A DNA stretch of 18,314 nucleotides from the NCBI GenBank assembly GCA_045596285.1, contig JAZOCA010000028.1:1-18314 (forward strand). The letters run 5' to 3'. This stretch comes from HGM11416 sp045596285 (GTDB taxonomy: Bacteria > Bacillota > Clostridia > Christensenellales > Borkfalkiaceae). The notes under the pieces are model-generated. The model was not told the origin of the DNA. It saw only the letters and a list, made by a program, of their open reading frames with translations, and searched no databases. Made by a program: the position numbers and the translations under genes. Positions 5,730 through 14,346 of this stretch are shown here, piece after piece. The number at the start of each line of letters is the position of its first letter. The first letter of the stretch is position 1.

Positions 5730-7501
5730 TTTATATTGCACCTATATACCTTCTGAATACCACAACCTTTGCACCCATTTAAACAACTGCCACTAACTTG
5801 ATCACACAGTGCTTTATGCCTTTCGGAAATCAAGAACTGCTTATCTACGAATATATCCACGAAATCCCAAGGCAATAATTCTTCTTCTGCAAATTCTCTT
5901 GTATAATCTTCTGGCTTTAAACCGCATTCGTTTAAGGCTTCTACCCATAAATCATGGTGAAAATATTGTTGCCAACCATCGAAAAAGCATCCTTTTTTAT
6001 ATGCTTTTTCAATTACTGCACCCAATTTTCTATCACCTCTCGCAAGAACAGCTTCCATTTGAGATAATCCGAAATCATTCCAACTGAAAGACACACCTTT
6101 CATAAACAATTCTTTTTTTAATATTTCAAGTTTATGTTCAACTTCTTCTTTTGATATTTGCTTTTCAAATTGGAAAGGAGTAAACGGCTTAGGAATAAAG
6201 GTAGAAACACTTACTGAAACGCGCAACGAACGGGCTCTTGATGGAATTCTTCCGTAAATACCCTTTATCTTTCTAACGATGTCAGCAATACCTTTTAAAT
6301 CTTCGTCTCTTTCAGTAGGTAAGCCCATCATAAAATACAACTTAATACTGGAATACCCAAGTTTAAAAGCATTTTCCACTCCACGCATGATTTCTTCTTC
6401 AGTAATATCCTTATTTATTACGTCGCGTAATCGTTGTGTGCCCGCTTCTGGCGCAAAAGTTATTGAGCTTTGTCTAGCAAATTTAGCGTAGTTACTTTCA
6501 AAACTATCAACTCTTAAAGAAGGCAAACTCATCTTTACATCGGGCAATTTTTCATTAATACTATCTAATAGTTCGCCTAAATGACAATAATCACCCGTTG
6601 ATAAACTGTTCAAGGAAAGTTCAGAAAAACCACCTTTTCTAATAATGGAGCAAGCCTGGTTTGTTAGCGTTTCCACACTACGTCTTCTAATCGGTCTATA
6701 TAAAAATCCCGCCTGGCAAAATCTACAACCACGATAGCAACCGCGCATAACCTCGATTATCCCACGATCAAATACGGCTTCAGTATTAGCAACGGCAAAT
6801 TCACTTGGAAAAATCGCTTTATCTAAATCATGCACTAAGGCCTTTTTTACCTTTGTTTTACCAGTAAATGCCTTTATTTTACCGCTTTCATCGTATTCTA
6901 CTTGCATAAACGCAGGAACGTAAACGCCATCCAAAAGAGAAGCTTTTTTTAAAAATTCTTCCTTTGAATTAGTTGTTAAACGCAATTCTGCAAGCGCAGC
7001 CATAAGTTCTTCACCATCACCAATAGTAAAAATATCAATAAAATCCGCCATAGGCTCTGGATTGCATACACATGGTCCGCCAGCTTGAATTATCGGATAA
7101 TTTTCCCCACGTTCACACGATTTAAAAGGTATATTAGCGAGTTCTAACATATATAAAACCGCTGTATAACTCATTTCGTATTGTAAAGAAAAACCTATCA
7201 TATCAAATCTTGATAAATCCCACTTTAAACCTAAGGAATATAATGGGATATTGTTTTGCTTTAATTCTTTACCGAAATCGGGCCAAGGTGCAAAACACCT
7301 ATCAACACAAGTATTATCTACGCTTCTTATTGCATCTGCAACGATTTTTATACCTAAATTGCTCATTCCTACTTCATACACATCGGGAAAACAAATGCAA
7401 TAATTAAATTTAGCGGGAACGCAAGAAACTTCCCCCCATTCTCCACCCGTATATCTTGCAGGCTTTTCTATTTTTGGTAATATTTCCTTTAAAGTCTTCA
7501 A
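5726..7501 (-). CDS. TIGR03960 family B12-binding-type radical SAM protein
   Basis: A 591-aa radical SAM protein with an N-terminal cobalamin-binding-like fold (about residues 30-190, including YEVGMSNLGI and GGPCVCNPEPM). The SPASM-free radical SAM core has its 4Fe-4S motif CYRGCRFC (Cys255, Cys259, Cys262). The Cys-rich tail SCLNGCKGCG is typical of this family. The substrate is unknown; its conserved neighbour is TIGR03936, which overlaps its stop. The start is a TTG at 7501: an AGGTAGG site lies about 10 nt upstream, no in-frame ATG is near, and the protein then begins with EILPKIEKPARYTGGE as in homologues. It follows ligA by 17 bp. Confidence 0.92.
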   Translation of the reverse strand: MKTLKEILPKIEKPARYTGGEWGEVSCVPAKFNYCICFPDVYEVGMSNLGIKIVADAIRSVDNTCVDRCFAPWPDFGKELKQNNIPLYSLGLKWDLSRFDMIGFSLQYEMSYTAVLYMLELANIPFKSCERGENYPIIQAGGPCVCNPEPMADFIDIFTIGDGEELMAALAELRLTTNSKEEFLKKASLLDGVYVPAFMQVEYDESGKIKAFTGKTKVKKALVHDLDKAIFPSEFAVANTEAVFDRGIIEVMRGCYRGCRFCQAGFLYRPIRRRSVETLTNQACSIIRKGGFSELSLNSLSTGDYCHLGELLDSINEKLPDVKMSLPSLRVDSFESNYAKFARQSSITFAPEAGTQRLRDVINKDITEEEIMRGVENAFKLGYSSIKLYFMMGLPTERDEDLKGIADIVRKIKGIYGRIPSRARSLRVSVSVSTFIPKPFTPFQFEKQISKEEVEHKLEILKKELFMKGVSFSWNDFGLSQMEAVLARGDRKLGAVIEKAYKKGCFFDGWQQYFHHDLWVEALNECGLKPEDYTREFAEEELLPWDFVDIFVDKQFLISERHKALCDQVSGSCLNGCKGCGIQKVYRCNIK

Positions 7502-7518
7502 ATTTCTATACCTACCTA

Positions 7519-9480
7519 TTATTTAGCTGCCAACTCTCCTATTAATGAATCAAATTCTTCTTCTGAAATGACTTTAACACCTAACTTAACAGCTTTATCT
7601 AATTTACTACCGGCTTCAGCACCAGCTAAAACCATAGTTGTAAGTTTACTTACAGACCCACTTACTTCTCCACCTAAAGACTCTATAATCTTTTGTGCTT
7701 GAGAACGTTTGTATTTAGATAAAGTTCCCGTTAAAACCACCTTAGCGCCTTTAAAAACATCACCTAAAACAACTTCTTCATATATGGGATCAATACCTAT
7801 AATTTTTAACTTATTTATCTCTTCTATATTCTTTTCGCTTGAAAAATAATCAACGATATTTTGCGCTATTATATCTCCGATTTCATCGGTGGTTAAAATT
7901 TCTAATATCGTAGCGCTTGATAAATTCTGTATATTTTTGTATTTTTTTGCTAAGTCCTTTGCTGTTTTTTTACCTACGCCATCAATACCTAAAGCAAAAA
8001 TATAGTTTTCTAAAGAACATCTTTTTGATTTTTCAATTGCATTCAAAATATTTTCAGCTTTCTTATCTTGAAAGCCTTCTAATTCCAACAACCGTTCTTT
8101 ATTTAAGGCATATAAATCGCTAAACTTCCTTACTCCTAAATGATCATATAGCGTTTCGGCTGTCATTTCAGAAAAACCCTCTATATTCATAGCATCTTTA
8201 GACGCATAATTAGTAAGATTAAGAATGACTCGCTTCCTGCAATCTTCGTTAATACAAAAGATGTTTGCGCCCGTTTCACGCAACACCATCCCACATTCAG
8301 GGCAAATGGTAGGTGTAACAACTTCAATGCTGTTATCGTAATACTCTGTAGTCCCTAAAATTTCAGGAATAACTTCATTACTTCTTCTTATGAGCACTCT
8401 ACTATTGAGTTTAACGCCCTTTCTTAGTATGTCACCAGGGTTGTTAAGGGTTGCTCTTCTTACGGTAACGCCACAAAGATTAACAGGTTCTAAAATCGCA
8501 AGCGGAGTAAGTTTTCCCGTTCTTCCAACCTGCCAAACAACGTCCTTTATCATCGTTGTTGTTTCTTCAGCTTCAAATTTATAAGCAATTGCCCAACGTG
8601 GAAATTTCTCTGTAGATCCAAGCCTATCTCTCAATGATAGGTCGTTTACTTTTATTACTGCACCATCTGTTAATACGTCAAGTGTTTTTCTTTGTTTTTC
8701 AATTTCTGATATAGCTTCAAATACAGCCTCAGGAGTCTTTGCATATCTAAAATATTCAAATACTTTAAACCCATTATCTTTTAAAAACTGAATACAGTCC
8801 TTTTGAGAATTTAAAACTCCGTCTGAAATATAATTTACGTCATAGAATAGAATTTCCGGCTTGCGTTTTTGCGTTTCTTTGGGATCTAAATTCCTTATTG
8901 CTCCAGCTACTGCATTGCGCGCATTTTTTAAAGGTTCTTGCGCTGTTTTATTGTATTCTTCCAACACCGAAAGGCGAATAACAGCCTCACCCTTTACTTC
9001 TACTATACCTTTGTACGGTATCGTTAATGGAAAACTTTTTATCGTTAAAACTTGCGCGGTTACGTCTTCTCCTGTGATCCCGTTTCCACGAGTGGTAGCG
9101 CGAATAAATTTACCTTCATCATATGTTAAACAAATTGTTAATCCATCAAATTTATATTCAATGGTAAATTCTGGAAAAGTAGTTGAAATTTTTAAAAGCC
9201 TTTGAAAAAAAGCAGTTAACTGATCTTTATCCGTAGCTTTATCAAGGCTGTATAAGCGTTCAATGTGATTGTGCTTTTCAAAAGCAGAAATAGGCTCTCC
9301 ACCAACCCTTTTAGTTGGAGAATCAAATAATACTTTTCCGGTTTGACTTTCTAAAACGCACAGTTCATCATATAACTTATCGTATTCCCCATCAGAAACG
9401 GTGGGATTATCCATTACATAATACTCATATGCATATTTGTTTAGCAAGTCAACTAACTCGCGCATTCTCTTGTCTTCCAT
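7519..9480 (-). CDS. ligA: NAD-dependent DNA ligase LigA
   Basis: Seals nicks in replication and repair using NAD+. The protein is 653 aa, near the family length of about 670. Domains in order: Ia (tyrosine-containing YAYEYYVMDNP, 16-26), adenylation with the lysine nucleophile Lys110 in YKFDG, OB fold (about 310-390), a four-Cys zinc finger (Cys393, 396, 409, 414), helix-hairpin-helix repeats (about 425-560) and a BRCT domain (about 571-653). The YKFDG motif has Phe where most members have Ile or Leu. The ATG at 9480 follows AAAGGTAAG, which overlaps the pcrA stop 9 bp away, so it is co-transcribed with the helicase, a common Bacillota arrangement. Confidence 0.97.
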   Translation of the reverse strand: MEDKRMRELVDLLNKYAYEYYVMDNPTVSDGEYDKLYDELCVLESQTGKVLFDSPTKRVGGEPISAFEKHNHIERLYSLDKATDKDQLTAFFQRLLKISTTFPEFTIEYKFDGLTICLTYDEGKFIRATTRGNGITGEDVTAQVLTIKSFPLTIPYKGIVEVKGEAVIRLSVLEEYNKTAQEPLKNARNAVAGAIRNLDPKETQKRKPEILFYDVNYISDGVLNSQKDCIQFLKDNGFKVFEYFRYAKTPEAVFEAISEIEKQRKTLDVLTDGAVIKVNDLSLRDRLGSTEKFPRWAIAYKFEAEETTTMIKDVVWQVGRTGKLTPLAILEPVNLCGVTVRRATLNNPGDILRKGVKLNSRVLIRRSNEVIPEILGTTEYYDNSIEVVTPTICPECGMVLRETGANIFCINEDCRKRVILNLTNYASKDAMNIEGFSEMTAETLYDHLGVRKFSDLYALNKERLLELEGFQDKKAENILNAIEKSKRCSLENYIFALGIDGVGKKTAKDLAKKYKNIQNLSSATILEILTTDEIGDIIAQNIVDYFSSEKNIEEINKLKIIGIDPIYEEVVLGDVFKGAKVVLTGTLSKYKRSQAQKIIESLGGEVSGSVSKLTTMVLAGAEAGSKLDKAVKLGVKVISEEEFDSLIGELAAK

Positions 9481-9489
9481 ATCTTACCT

Positions 9490-11739
9490 TTAATCTATTT
9501 TTTTCAGCGGAGCATACGCTACGGCTAATGATTTTACCCCTATGCCAGGGAAAGCAACGTCTACTACAAGATTTTTTCCTTCCCCTTTAGTCGTTATGAC
9601 GAACCCAATACCAAACTTTTGATGGAATACTTTTACACCAGCTTTATACCCTGAAGTATCTGTATTTTTTGGTTGTGGACGACTCCCTTGCGAAAAATTC
9701 TTTGCAGCGTTTGATGAATATCCTAAATTATTTGATGGAACGGGTTGATCGGACTGATATCCACTATCATAATCCCTTCGCCCGTAAGTTTCACGTCTAT
9801 CTTGATAAGAATTGTATGCGAAAGATCTTGGTTGCTTTAACCCAAGTAAAGGGGCGAGTTCAGTTAAAAACCTACTTTGAGCAGTAAACTGTCTATTTCC
9901 GTATAAAAATCGGCTTTCTGCTCTTGTTAAAAAGAGTTTCCTTTCAGCTCTTGTTATAGCAACGTACATTAATCTACGCTCTTCTTCCAAATCGCTTTCG
10001 CCTTCCGTTGCACGAGAAATAGGAAAAACAGTTTCATCCAAACCCGCAATAAAAACGTATGGAAATTCTAATCCCTTAACAGCGTGTATGGTTGCCACGG
10101 AAACGTAATTTCCTTCTTCAATTTCATCTGTATCTGAACTTAACGTGATTGAATTAAGATATTCTGCTAGCGTAGCGTTTGGATTTAATTTCGCAAATTC
10201 TTCTATGGCGTTTTGATATTCGTTTACGTTCATAGTTTTTGAGTAATTTTCCTCGCTTTTCACTTCAAATTGAGACATAAAGTTAGTTTTTTCAATAACC
10301 GTGTCGAATATCTCAGTAAGCGGTTTCTGCGAACATTCTACCATTAGCGAAGTTATGATTTTTCTAAACTGGTCAAGTTTATTTTTAGCTCCCGCAGATA
10401 AAGGAAGTCTATCTGCATCAACTATTCCATCAAAAATACTCAAATCGTATTCTTTTGCGTAATTGATTAACGTTTCTACCGTTTTATCACCTATACCGCG
10501 TTTGGGTGTATTTATAATTCTAAGAATACTTTCATTATCTAGCGGATTAACGATTAAACGCATATATGCAGTAATATCTTTTATTTCTTTTCTTTCAAAG
10601 AATTTAAATCCGCCGTATACTTTAAAAGGGATATTGTATTTTGCAAACTCTTGTTCATATGCACGTGATAATGCGTTTATTCTCATTAAAACGGCAAAAT
10701 CACTTGGTTTTGCACCTTTTGCAATTAGCTGCTTTATTCTAAAAGCAACAAATTCAGCTTCTTCGTTTTCATTTTGAGCAATTTTTACTTCTACCTTTTC
10801 CCCTTCCGGATTGTCAGTCCAAAGCCTCTTTTTCTTCCTTTCTGTATTGCTTGCAATAATAGTATTTGCAAGTTCTAATATATTCTTAGTTGAACGATAA
10901 TTTTGCTCAAGTTTATGCACCTTTGCATTCGGAAATGTTTTTTCGAAATCTAAGATATTTTTGATTTCCGCACCACGCCAACTGTAAATACTTTGGTCGT
11001 CATCCCCTACTACGAACAAATTTTTATGGACAGAGCAAAGCAAACTAGCTATCTCCATTTGTATAGCGTTTGTGTCTTGAAACTCGTCAATATGTATATA
11101 TTTAAACTTATTTGCGTAATAGTTTAAAACTTCTTCATCTTCATCCAACAAATGATAGGTTTTTACCAATAAATCATCAAAATCAAGAGCGTTAGATTTA
11201 TGTAACTCTTCTTCATAAGCAATAAATATTTGTGTATATACCCCAATATCTTTAACATCAGTACGGAGTTTAAATTGATCTGGACCTATATCGTTATTTT
11301 TACAATCGGAAATAAAATATTTAGCATTTTTAAGATATTTATCAACGTCTAATTCCATGCCGTTAATAATTCTCTTTAATACGTTAGTTTTATCAACTTC
11401 ACTATAAATAGAAAAGTTTTGATTGTAACCCCGCATACGCCCAATGCTATTTCTCAGTATTCTAACACACATACTATGAATTGTGGATACCCACATATAC
11501 CCAACGCCATCTATCATTCTTGATAAACGATCTTTCATTTCGTCTGCAGCTTTATTTGTAAAAGTAATGGCGAGGATACTATCCGGAGAAACTCCTTTAT
11601 CATTAACAAGATGTGCAATTCTACTTGTCAACACTCTTGTTTTACCACTACCTGCACCAGCAAAAACAAGTACGTAGCCTTCAGTATCGGACACCGCTAA
11701 ACGTTGTTCTTCGTTTAGCTCATTCATGTAATTTCTCAT
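9490..11739 (-). CDS. pcrA: ATP-dependent 3'-5' DNA helicase PcrA/UvrD
   Basis: A superfamily 1A helicase for repair, plasmid and replication-restart functions. It is 749 aa. Walker A AGAGSGKT is at 27-34, motif II DEFQD at 218-222, VGDDDQSIYSWRGA at 244-257, and the later motifs (LEQNYRST, VATIHAVKGLEFPYVF, EEERRLMYVAITRA) are intact. A low-complexity linker near residue 670 leads to the C-terminal Tudor-like domain (VFHQKFGIGFVI) typical of PcrA. The ATG at 11739 has a strong AGGAGG 6 nt upstream; the second Met (residue 5) has no better site. It is first in the operon pcrA-ligA-TIGR03960-TIGR03936-rng. Confidence 0.97.
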   Translation of the reverse strand: MRNYMNELNEEQRLAVSDTEGYVLVFAGAGSGKTRVLTSRIAHLVNDKGVSPDSILAITFTNKAADEMKDRLSRMIDGVGYMWVSTIHSMCVRILRNSIGRMRGYNQNFSIYSEVDKTNVLKRIINGMELDVDKYLKNAKYFISDCKNNDIGPDQFKLRTDVKDIGVYTQIFIAYEEELHKSNALDFDDLLVKTYHLLDEDEEVLNYYANKFKYIHIDEFQDTNAIQMEIASLLCSVHKNLFVVGDDDQSIYSWRGAEIKNILDFEKTFPNAKVHKLEQNYRSTKNILELANTIIASNTERKKKRLWTDNPEGEKVEVKIAQNENEEAEFVAFRIKQLIAKGAKPSDFAVLMRINALSRAYEQEFAKYNIPFKVYGGFKFFERKEIKDITAYMRLIVNPLDNESILRIINTPKRGIGDKTVETLINYAKEYDLSIFDGIVDADRLPLSAGAKNKLDQFRKIITSLMVECSQKPLTEIFDTVIEKTNFMSQFEVKSEENYSKTMNVNEYQNAIEEFAKLNPNATLAEYLNSITLSSDTDEIEEGNYVSVATIHAVKGLEFPYVFIAGLDETVFPISRATEGESDLEEERRLMYVAITRAERKLFLTRAESRFLYGNRQFTAQSRFLTELAPLLGLKQPRSFAYNSYQDRRETYGRRDYDSGYQSDQPVPSNNLGYSSNAAKNFSQGSRPQPKNTDTSGYKAGVKVFHQKFGIGFVITTKGEGKNLVVDVAFPGIGVKSLAVAYAPLKKID

Positions 11740-11793
11740 TTGCTACCTCCTGTTCTCATCTCGCGCGCATAATATTACAACACTAACTTTATT

Positions 11794-11822
11794 ATTATAA
11801 CATAAAGCAAACAATTTGTAAA
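11794..11822 (-). promoter_or_regulatory. Sigma-A promoter of the pcrA operon
   Basis: TTTACA (11817-11822) and a perfect TATAAT (11794-11799) are spaced 17 bp on the minus strand. The start is near 11787, giving a leader of about 48 nt. Confidence 0.82.
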
Positions 11823-11824
11823 TC

Positions 11825-11857
11825 AAAAAAGACAAACTTAATATTAGCTTGCCTTTT
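11825..11857 (-). terminator. Terminator of the 135-aa gene
   Basis: On the minus strand GGCAAGCT (11846-11853) pairs with AGTTTGTC (11831-11838) in an 8-bp G-U-containing stem followed by six T residues. A/T runs on both sides make it partly bidirectional. Confidence 0.7.
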
Positions 11858-11880
11858 TTTCTTTCTATTTTTTATCTATG

Positions 11881-12288
11881 CTATCTTTGCTTCCCTTTTA
11901 ATGAAAATTTCTTCTCACCATCATATCTTTCTTTGCAAATCCTATATTTAGCAGCAATATCGCTTAAATAGCGCTCTCTTTGTTGAAAAGTTAGGGTTTT
12001 CATATATTCAACGTCGCATAACACTCCTATAATATTGCTAATATCACCGTATTCATCTAAAATGTTTTTAACTTTTACGTAAAAAAGTTCTAATTCTTCA
12101 TTTTTATTTGAAATAACACGTGCAACCTCACTTTTATAATACCGAATGACGTTCGAAGTGTTTTCTCCCTCTTCTTTTGCTCTTGTTAAACTTTCGTTAA
12201 CGTTTTCTCTGCATTCTTCCCAAAAACCACTTTTAAGACGTTGCTTTGCTAGTTTTGCTAAACTTTTAATTTCATTCCTATTTGACAT
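11881..12288 (-). CDS. Unrecognised 135-aa charged helical protein
   Basis: I do not recognise a family. The sequence is highly charged, predicted mostly alpha-helical, with no signal peptide, membrane segment or cysteine-rich motif. Landmarks are KLAKQRLKSGFWEECRENV near the N-terminus and MKTLTFQQRERYLSDIAAKY near the C-terminus. A good AAAGGAG site lies 8 nt before the ATG at 12288. A second ATG, 4 nt further upstream and out of frame, opens a four-codon ORF (M-D-V-K-stop) overlapping this start. Two Spo0A-like boxes touch the ribosome binding site. The gene sits between the rpsU terminator and its own terminator, with no clear sigma-A promoter seen. Codon use is like its neighbours, and it is probably a real gene. 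Confidence 0.75.
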   Translation of the reverse strand: MSNRNEIKSLAKLAKQRLKSGFWEECRENVNESLTRAKEEGENTSNVIRYYKSEVARVISNKNEELELFYVKVKNILDEYGDISNIIGVLCDVEYMKTLTFQQRERYLSDIAAKYRICKERYDGEKKFSLKGKQR

Positions 12289-12301
12289 CCATTATACTCC
12301 T

Positions 12302-12318
12302 TTCGACAAAATTCGACA
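12302..12318 (-). promoter_or_regulatory. Tandem Spo0A-box-like sites
   Basis: The minus strand reads TTTGTCGAATTTTGTCGAAA: two perfect TGTCGAA heptamers (12312-12318 and 12302-12308) spaced exactly 10 bp, one helical turn. This is the arrangement of 0A boxes at the B. subtilis abrB promoter. The second box touches the ribosome binding site, a position more consistent with repression than activation. Motif match only. Confidence 0.5.
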
Positions 12319-12358
12319 AAAAAAATACCCGATAGAAGTATATCTTCTTATCGGGTGT
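12319..12358 (-). terminator. Terminator of rpsU
   Basis: ACCCGATA pairs with TATCGGGT (12327-12356), extended by GAAG/CTTC with one bulged base, and is followed on the minus strand by eight T residues. It lies 6 nt past the rpsU stop. Confidence 0.9.
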
Positions 12359-12363
12359 AAAAA

Positions 12364-12543
12364 TTAACCTTTTACGTTTCTTTTTCTAGCAGCTTCTGCT
12401 TTCTTTTTACGTCTTACTGAAGGTTTTTCGTAATGTTCCTTACGGCGCATATCGCCAATAATACCGTCACGTGAGCATTTTCTCTTAAAACGGCGGAGTG
12501 CATTATCTAAAGATTCATTTTCGCCTACTCTTACTGTGGACAT
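12364..12543 (-). CDS. rpsU: 30S ribosomal protein bS21
   Basis: A 59-aa basic small-subunit protein involved in translation initiation. It starts MSTVRVGENESLDNALRRF, continues FKRKCSRDGI and MRRKEHYEKPSVRRKKK, and ends with the basic tail KAEAARKRNVKG, all typical of bS21. The ATG at 12543 is preceded by AAAGGAGGG at 8 nt. Its own promoter and strong terminator make it a monocistronic unit, next to hinT and mtaB as in many Bacillota. The short leader can form an imperfect hairpin (TTTGTGCC with GGGCAAA) next to the ribosome binding site, which might be a feedback element, though this is speculative. Confidence 0.96.
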   Translation of the reverse strand: MSTVRVGENESLDNALRRFKRKCSRDGIIGDMRRKEHYEKPSVRRKKKAEAARKRNVKG

Positions 12544-12594
12544 TCTTCAACCCTCCTTTGCCCCAAATGGCACAAAATTTTTTAAAGCCTATTG

Positions 12595-12623
12595 ATTATA
12601 GCAAACAGCAAACAAATAGTCAA
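12595..12623 (-). promoter_or_regulatory. Sigma-A promoter of rpsU
   Basis: TTGACT (12618-12623) and TATAAT (12595-12600) are separated by 17 bp on the minus strand. The start is near 12588. The 12561-12688 intergenic stretch otherwise holds A/T tracts and no clear hinT terminator. Confidence 0.85.
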
Positions 12624-12688
12624 CTTAAATTAAGTCTTTTTTTAAGTTTTTTTTTACAAATTACAAAATAAAACTCTAAATTAGGCAA

Positions 12689-13027
12689 TTAAGCGGGTTG
12701 CCAACCCATTTTCTGACCAGAAAGAATATGAATATGCAAATGAAAAACAGTCTGTCCAGCATCATCGCCTTGATTAATAACCAATCTATAGCCATTCTGA
12801 AGAGATAGCAATTGCGTTAATGTGGAAATTTTTGAAAAAATCCTACCCAAACATTCTTGGTCTTTCTCAGTCATTTCAGAAAGCAGTTTAAAATGTTTTT
12901 TTGGTATTGCAAGAAAATGATTTTTTGCCTGTGGATTTATATCTCTTATTATTATAAAGTCATCATCTTCGTACACTTTGTTAACGGGAATTTCATTTGA
13001 TACAAATTTACAAAATAAACAATCCAT
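12689..13027 (-). CDS. hinT: HIT family purine nucleoside phosphoramidase (Hint-like)
   Basis: A 112-aa histidine-triad hydrolase that cleaves AMP-amine or acyl-AMP type conjugates. The triad HLHIH is at 96-100, with the central His98 as likely nucleophile. The N-terminal CLFC (Cys3, Cys6) matches the zinc-binding pair seen in many bacterial Hint proteins. VINQGDDAGQTVFHLH is the family signature. The ATG at 13027 has AGGAG at a suitable distance. It lies 43 bp after mtaB in the usual prmA-mtaB-hinT-rpsU order and has no separate promoter that I can see. Confidence 0.95.
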   Translation of the reverse strand: MDCLFCKFVSNEIPVNKVYEDDDFIIIRDINPQAKNHFLAIPKKHFKLLSEMTEKDQECLGRIFSKISTLTQLLSLQNGYRLVINQGDDAGQTVFHLHIHILSGQKMGWQPA

Positions 13028-13053
13028 AATTTTTCTCCTATTTTTTAAAAGTA

Positions 13054-13072
13054 GCCCTATAAGTCGATTATC
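13054..13072 (+). repeat. Dispersed gene-end repeat, copy 4 (inverted)
   Basis: The plus strand reads GCCCTATAAGTCGATTATC. It is inverted relative to mtaB, whose TGA stop (13071-13073) overlaps the far end of the motif. Confidence 0.6.
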
Positions 13073-14309
13073 AGCTATTTTTTATCGTTTCAGCAAAAAC
13101 GCCATCTTTAAATGGGTTACAAATTTTAACTTTAATCTTTTGTTCCGGAAGATCGCCTTTCACGTAAATCCTTAAATAATTTTCGCTATATCCCACAGTA
13201 TAATTATCTATTTTTTCTTCGGGAATAAATATTACTTCTTTACCGATATTAGCTTGAATATATTTATTTTTTAGTTCTGCCTTTTTTAAAAGCATTCTTT
13301 CAAGTCGTTCTCTTTTTACACAATCCGACAAAGGCTTAATCTTTGCCCCTTCTGTTCCTTCTCTTACACTATAAGGGAAACAATGGATATCAGAAAAAGA
13401 AACCATATCGCAAAAATTTAAACATTCAACAAAATTTTCCTCTGTTTCAGTAGAATAACCAACTATAATATCCGTCGTTATTGCAGCATTTGGATAATAT
13501 TTTCTTATTAATTTTACTTTATCCAAAAATTCTGACGTAGTGTATCTTCTGTTCATTGACCTTAAAACACTATCACTGCCAGACTGCAAAGAAAGGTGAA
13601 AATGCGGAGCAAAATCCTTTAACTTTAAAGTTGAATCAAGTAATTCTTCGGTTATCGATACTATTTCTAACGATCCAAATCTAAACCTACACTCAAAATC
13701 TTTTAATGAATCAAGAAGTTGAGGAAGTTTTTTTCCTTCATCGTCAAAAGCAGAAACGTTAATACCCGTTATAACAGTTTCGATAGGGTTTAAAAATTTA
13801 ATTTCATCAACTATATTTTGTATTTTTCTAGATCGAGATGCACCTCTTAAGTACGGAATAATACAATAGGAACAATAGTTATTGCATCCATCTTGTATCT
13901 TTATGTATTCACGAGTACGGTGACTTTTACTAGGTAAATATTTTTCATAATAAACATCACTACGTTCTACAAATATACCATCTGTTTCTAAAAGATCCAG
14001 AAGTTTATCTTTTGCCTTTGCACCAATAACGACTTTTGCTCCTTTAAGCTTAAATACTTTAGGATTTTTTTCTGAAGCGCAACCGCAAATATATATCTTT
14101 GCATCCTTGTTATATTTTAATACTCGAGCAATTGCCTGTCTCGATTTTTTCTCCGCCTCAGCCGTTACGGCACAAGTATTTATCACGTATATGTCTGCCC
14201 ATTCAAGCTTATCGGATGTTTCAAATCCTTTTTCCTTCAAGCCTGTTATAATAGAGGCACTTTCACGCGAATTAACTTTACATCCCAACGTAAACACAAC
14301 TGCTTTCAT
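13071..14309 (-). CDS. mtaB: tRNA t6A37 C2-methylthiotransferase MtaB
   Basis: A radical SAM enzyme that adds a methylthio group to N6-threonylcarbamoyladenosine at tRNA position 37, improving decoding of ANN codons. It is 412 aa. The N-terminal UPF0004 domain carries the auxiliary-cluster cysteines Cys10 (TLGCKVN), Cys46 (INTCAVT) and Cys75/Cys77 (ICGCASE). The radical SAM motif CNNYCSYC is at Cys142, 146 and 149. A TRAM-like tail begins near residue 350. The KVNSRES and GASRSR segments point to MtaB, not MiaB or RimO. The ATG at 14309 follows GAGGTAG and lies 28 bp after prmA. The usual rsmE gene between them is absent. Confidence 0.95.
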   Translation of the reverse strand: MKAVVFTLGCKVNSRESASIITGLKEKGFETSDKLEWADIYVINTCAVTAEAEKKSRQAIARVLKYNKDAKIYICGCASEKNPKVFKLKGAKVVIGAKAKDKLLDLLETDGIFVERSDVYYEKYLPSKSHRTREYIKIQDGCNNYCSYCIIPYLRGASRSRKIQNIVDEIKFLNPIETVITGINVSAFDDEGKKLPQLLDSLKDFECRFRFGSLEIVSITEELLDSTLKLKDFAPHFHLSLQSGSDSVLRSMNRRYTTSEFLDKVKLIRKYYPNAAITTDIIVGYSTETEENFVECLNFCDMVSFSDIHCFPYSVREGTEGAKIKPLSDCVKRERLERMLLKKAELKNKYIQANIGKEVIFIPEEKIDNYTVGYSENYLRIYVKGDLPEQKIKVKICNPFKDGVFAETIKNS

Positions 14310-14325
14310 AAACTACCTCAACATA

Positions 14326-14346
14326 GCGATAATCAACCTATACGCC
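14326..14346 (-). repeat. Dispersed gene-end repeat, copy 5
   Basis: The minus strand reads GCGTATAGGTTGATTATCGC. The TAG in its core is the prmA stop codon, as in the spoVB copy. It occupies much of the gap to mtaB. Confidence 0.62.

Noticed and set aside
5730..5741. GTG start of the TIGR03936 gene at 5741
   Set aside because: The ATG at 5729 overlaps the preceding TGA (ATGA), is spaced well from AGGTG, and matches the family N-terminus better.
12605..12665. A/T-rich tract after hinT read as an intrinsic terminator
   Set aside because: ACTTAATTTAAGT is a weak A/T palindrome overlapping the rpsU -35, and no GC stem precedes the T runs.
12775..12792. Another near-match to the gene-end repeat, GGCTATAGATTGGTTATT on the minus strand
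   Set aside because: It lies inside hinT and encodes the conserved segment GYRLVI, so family constraint explains it.
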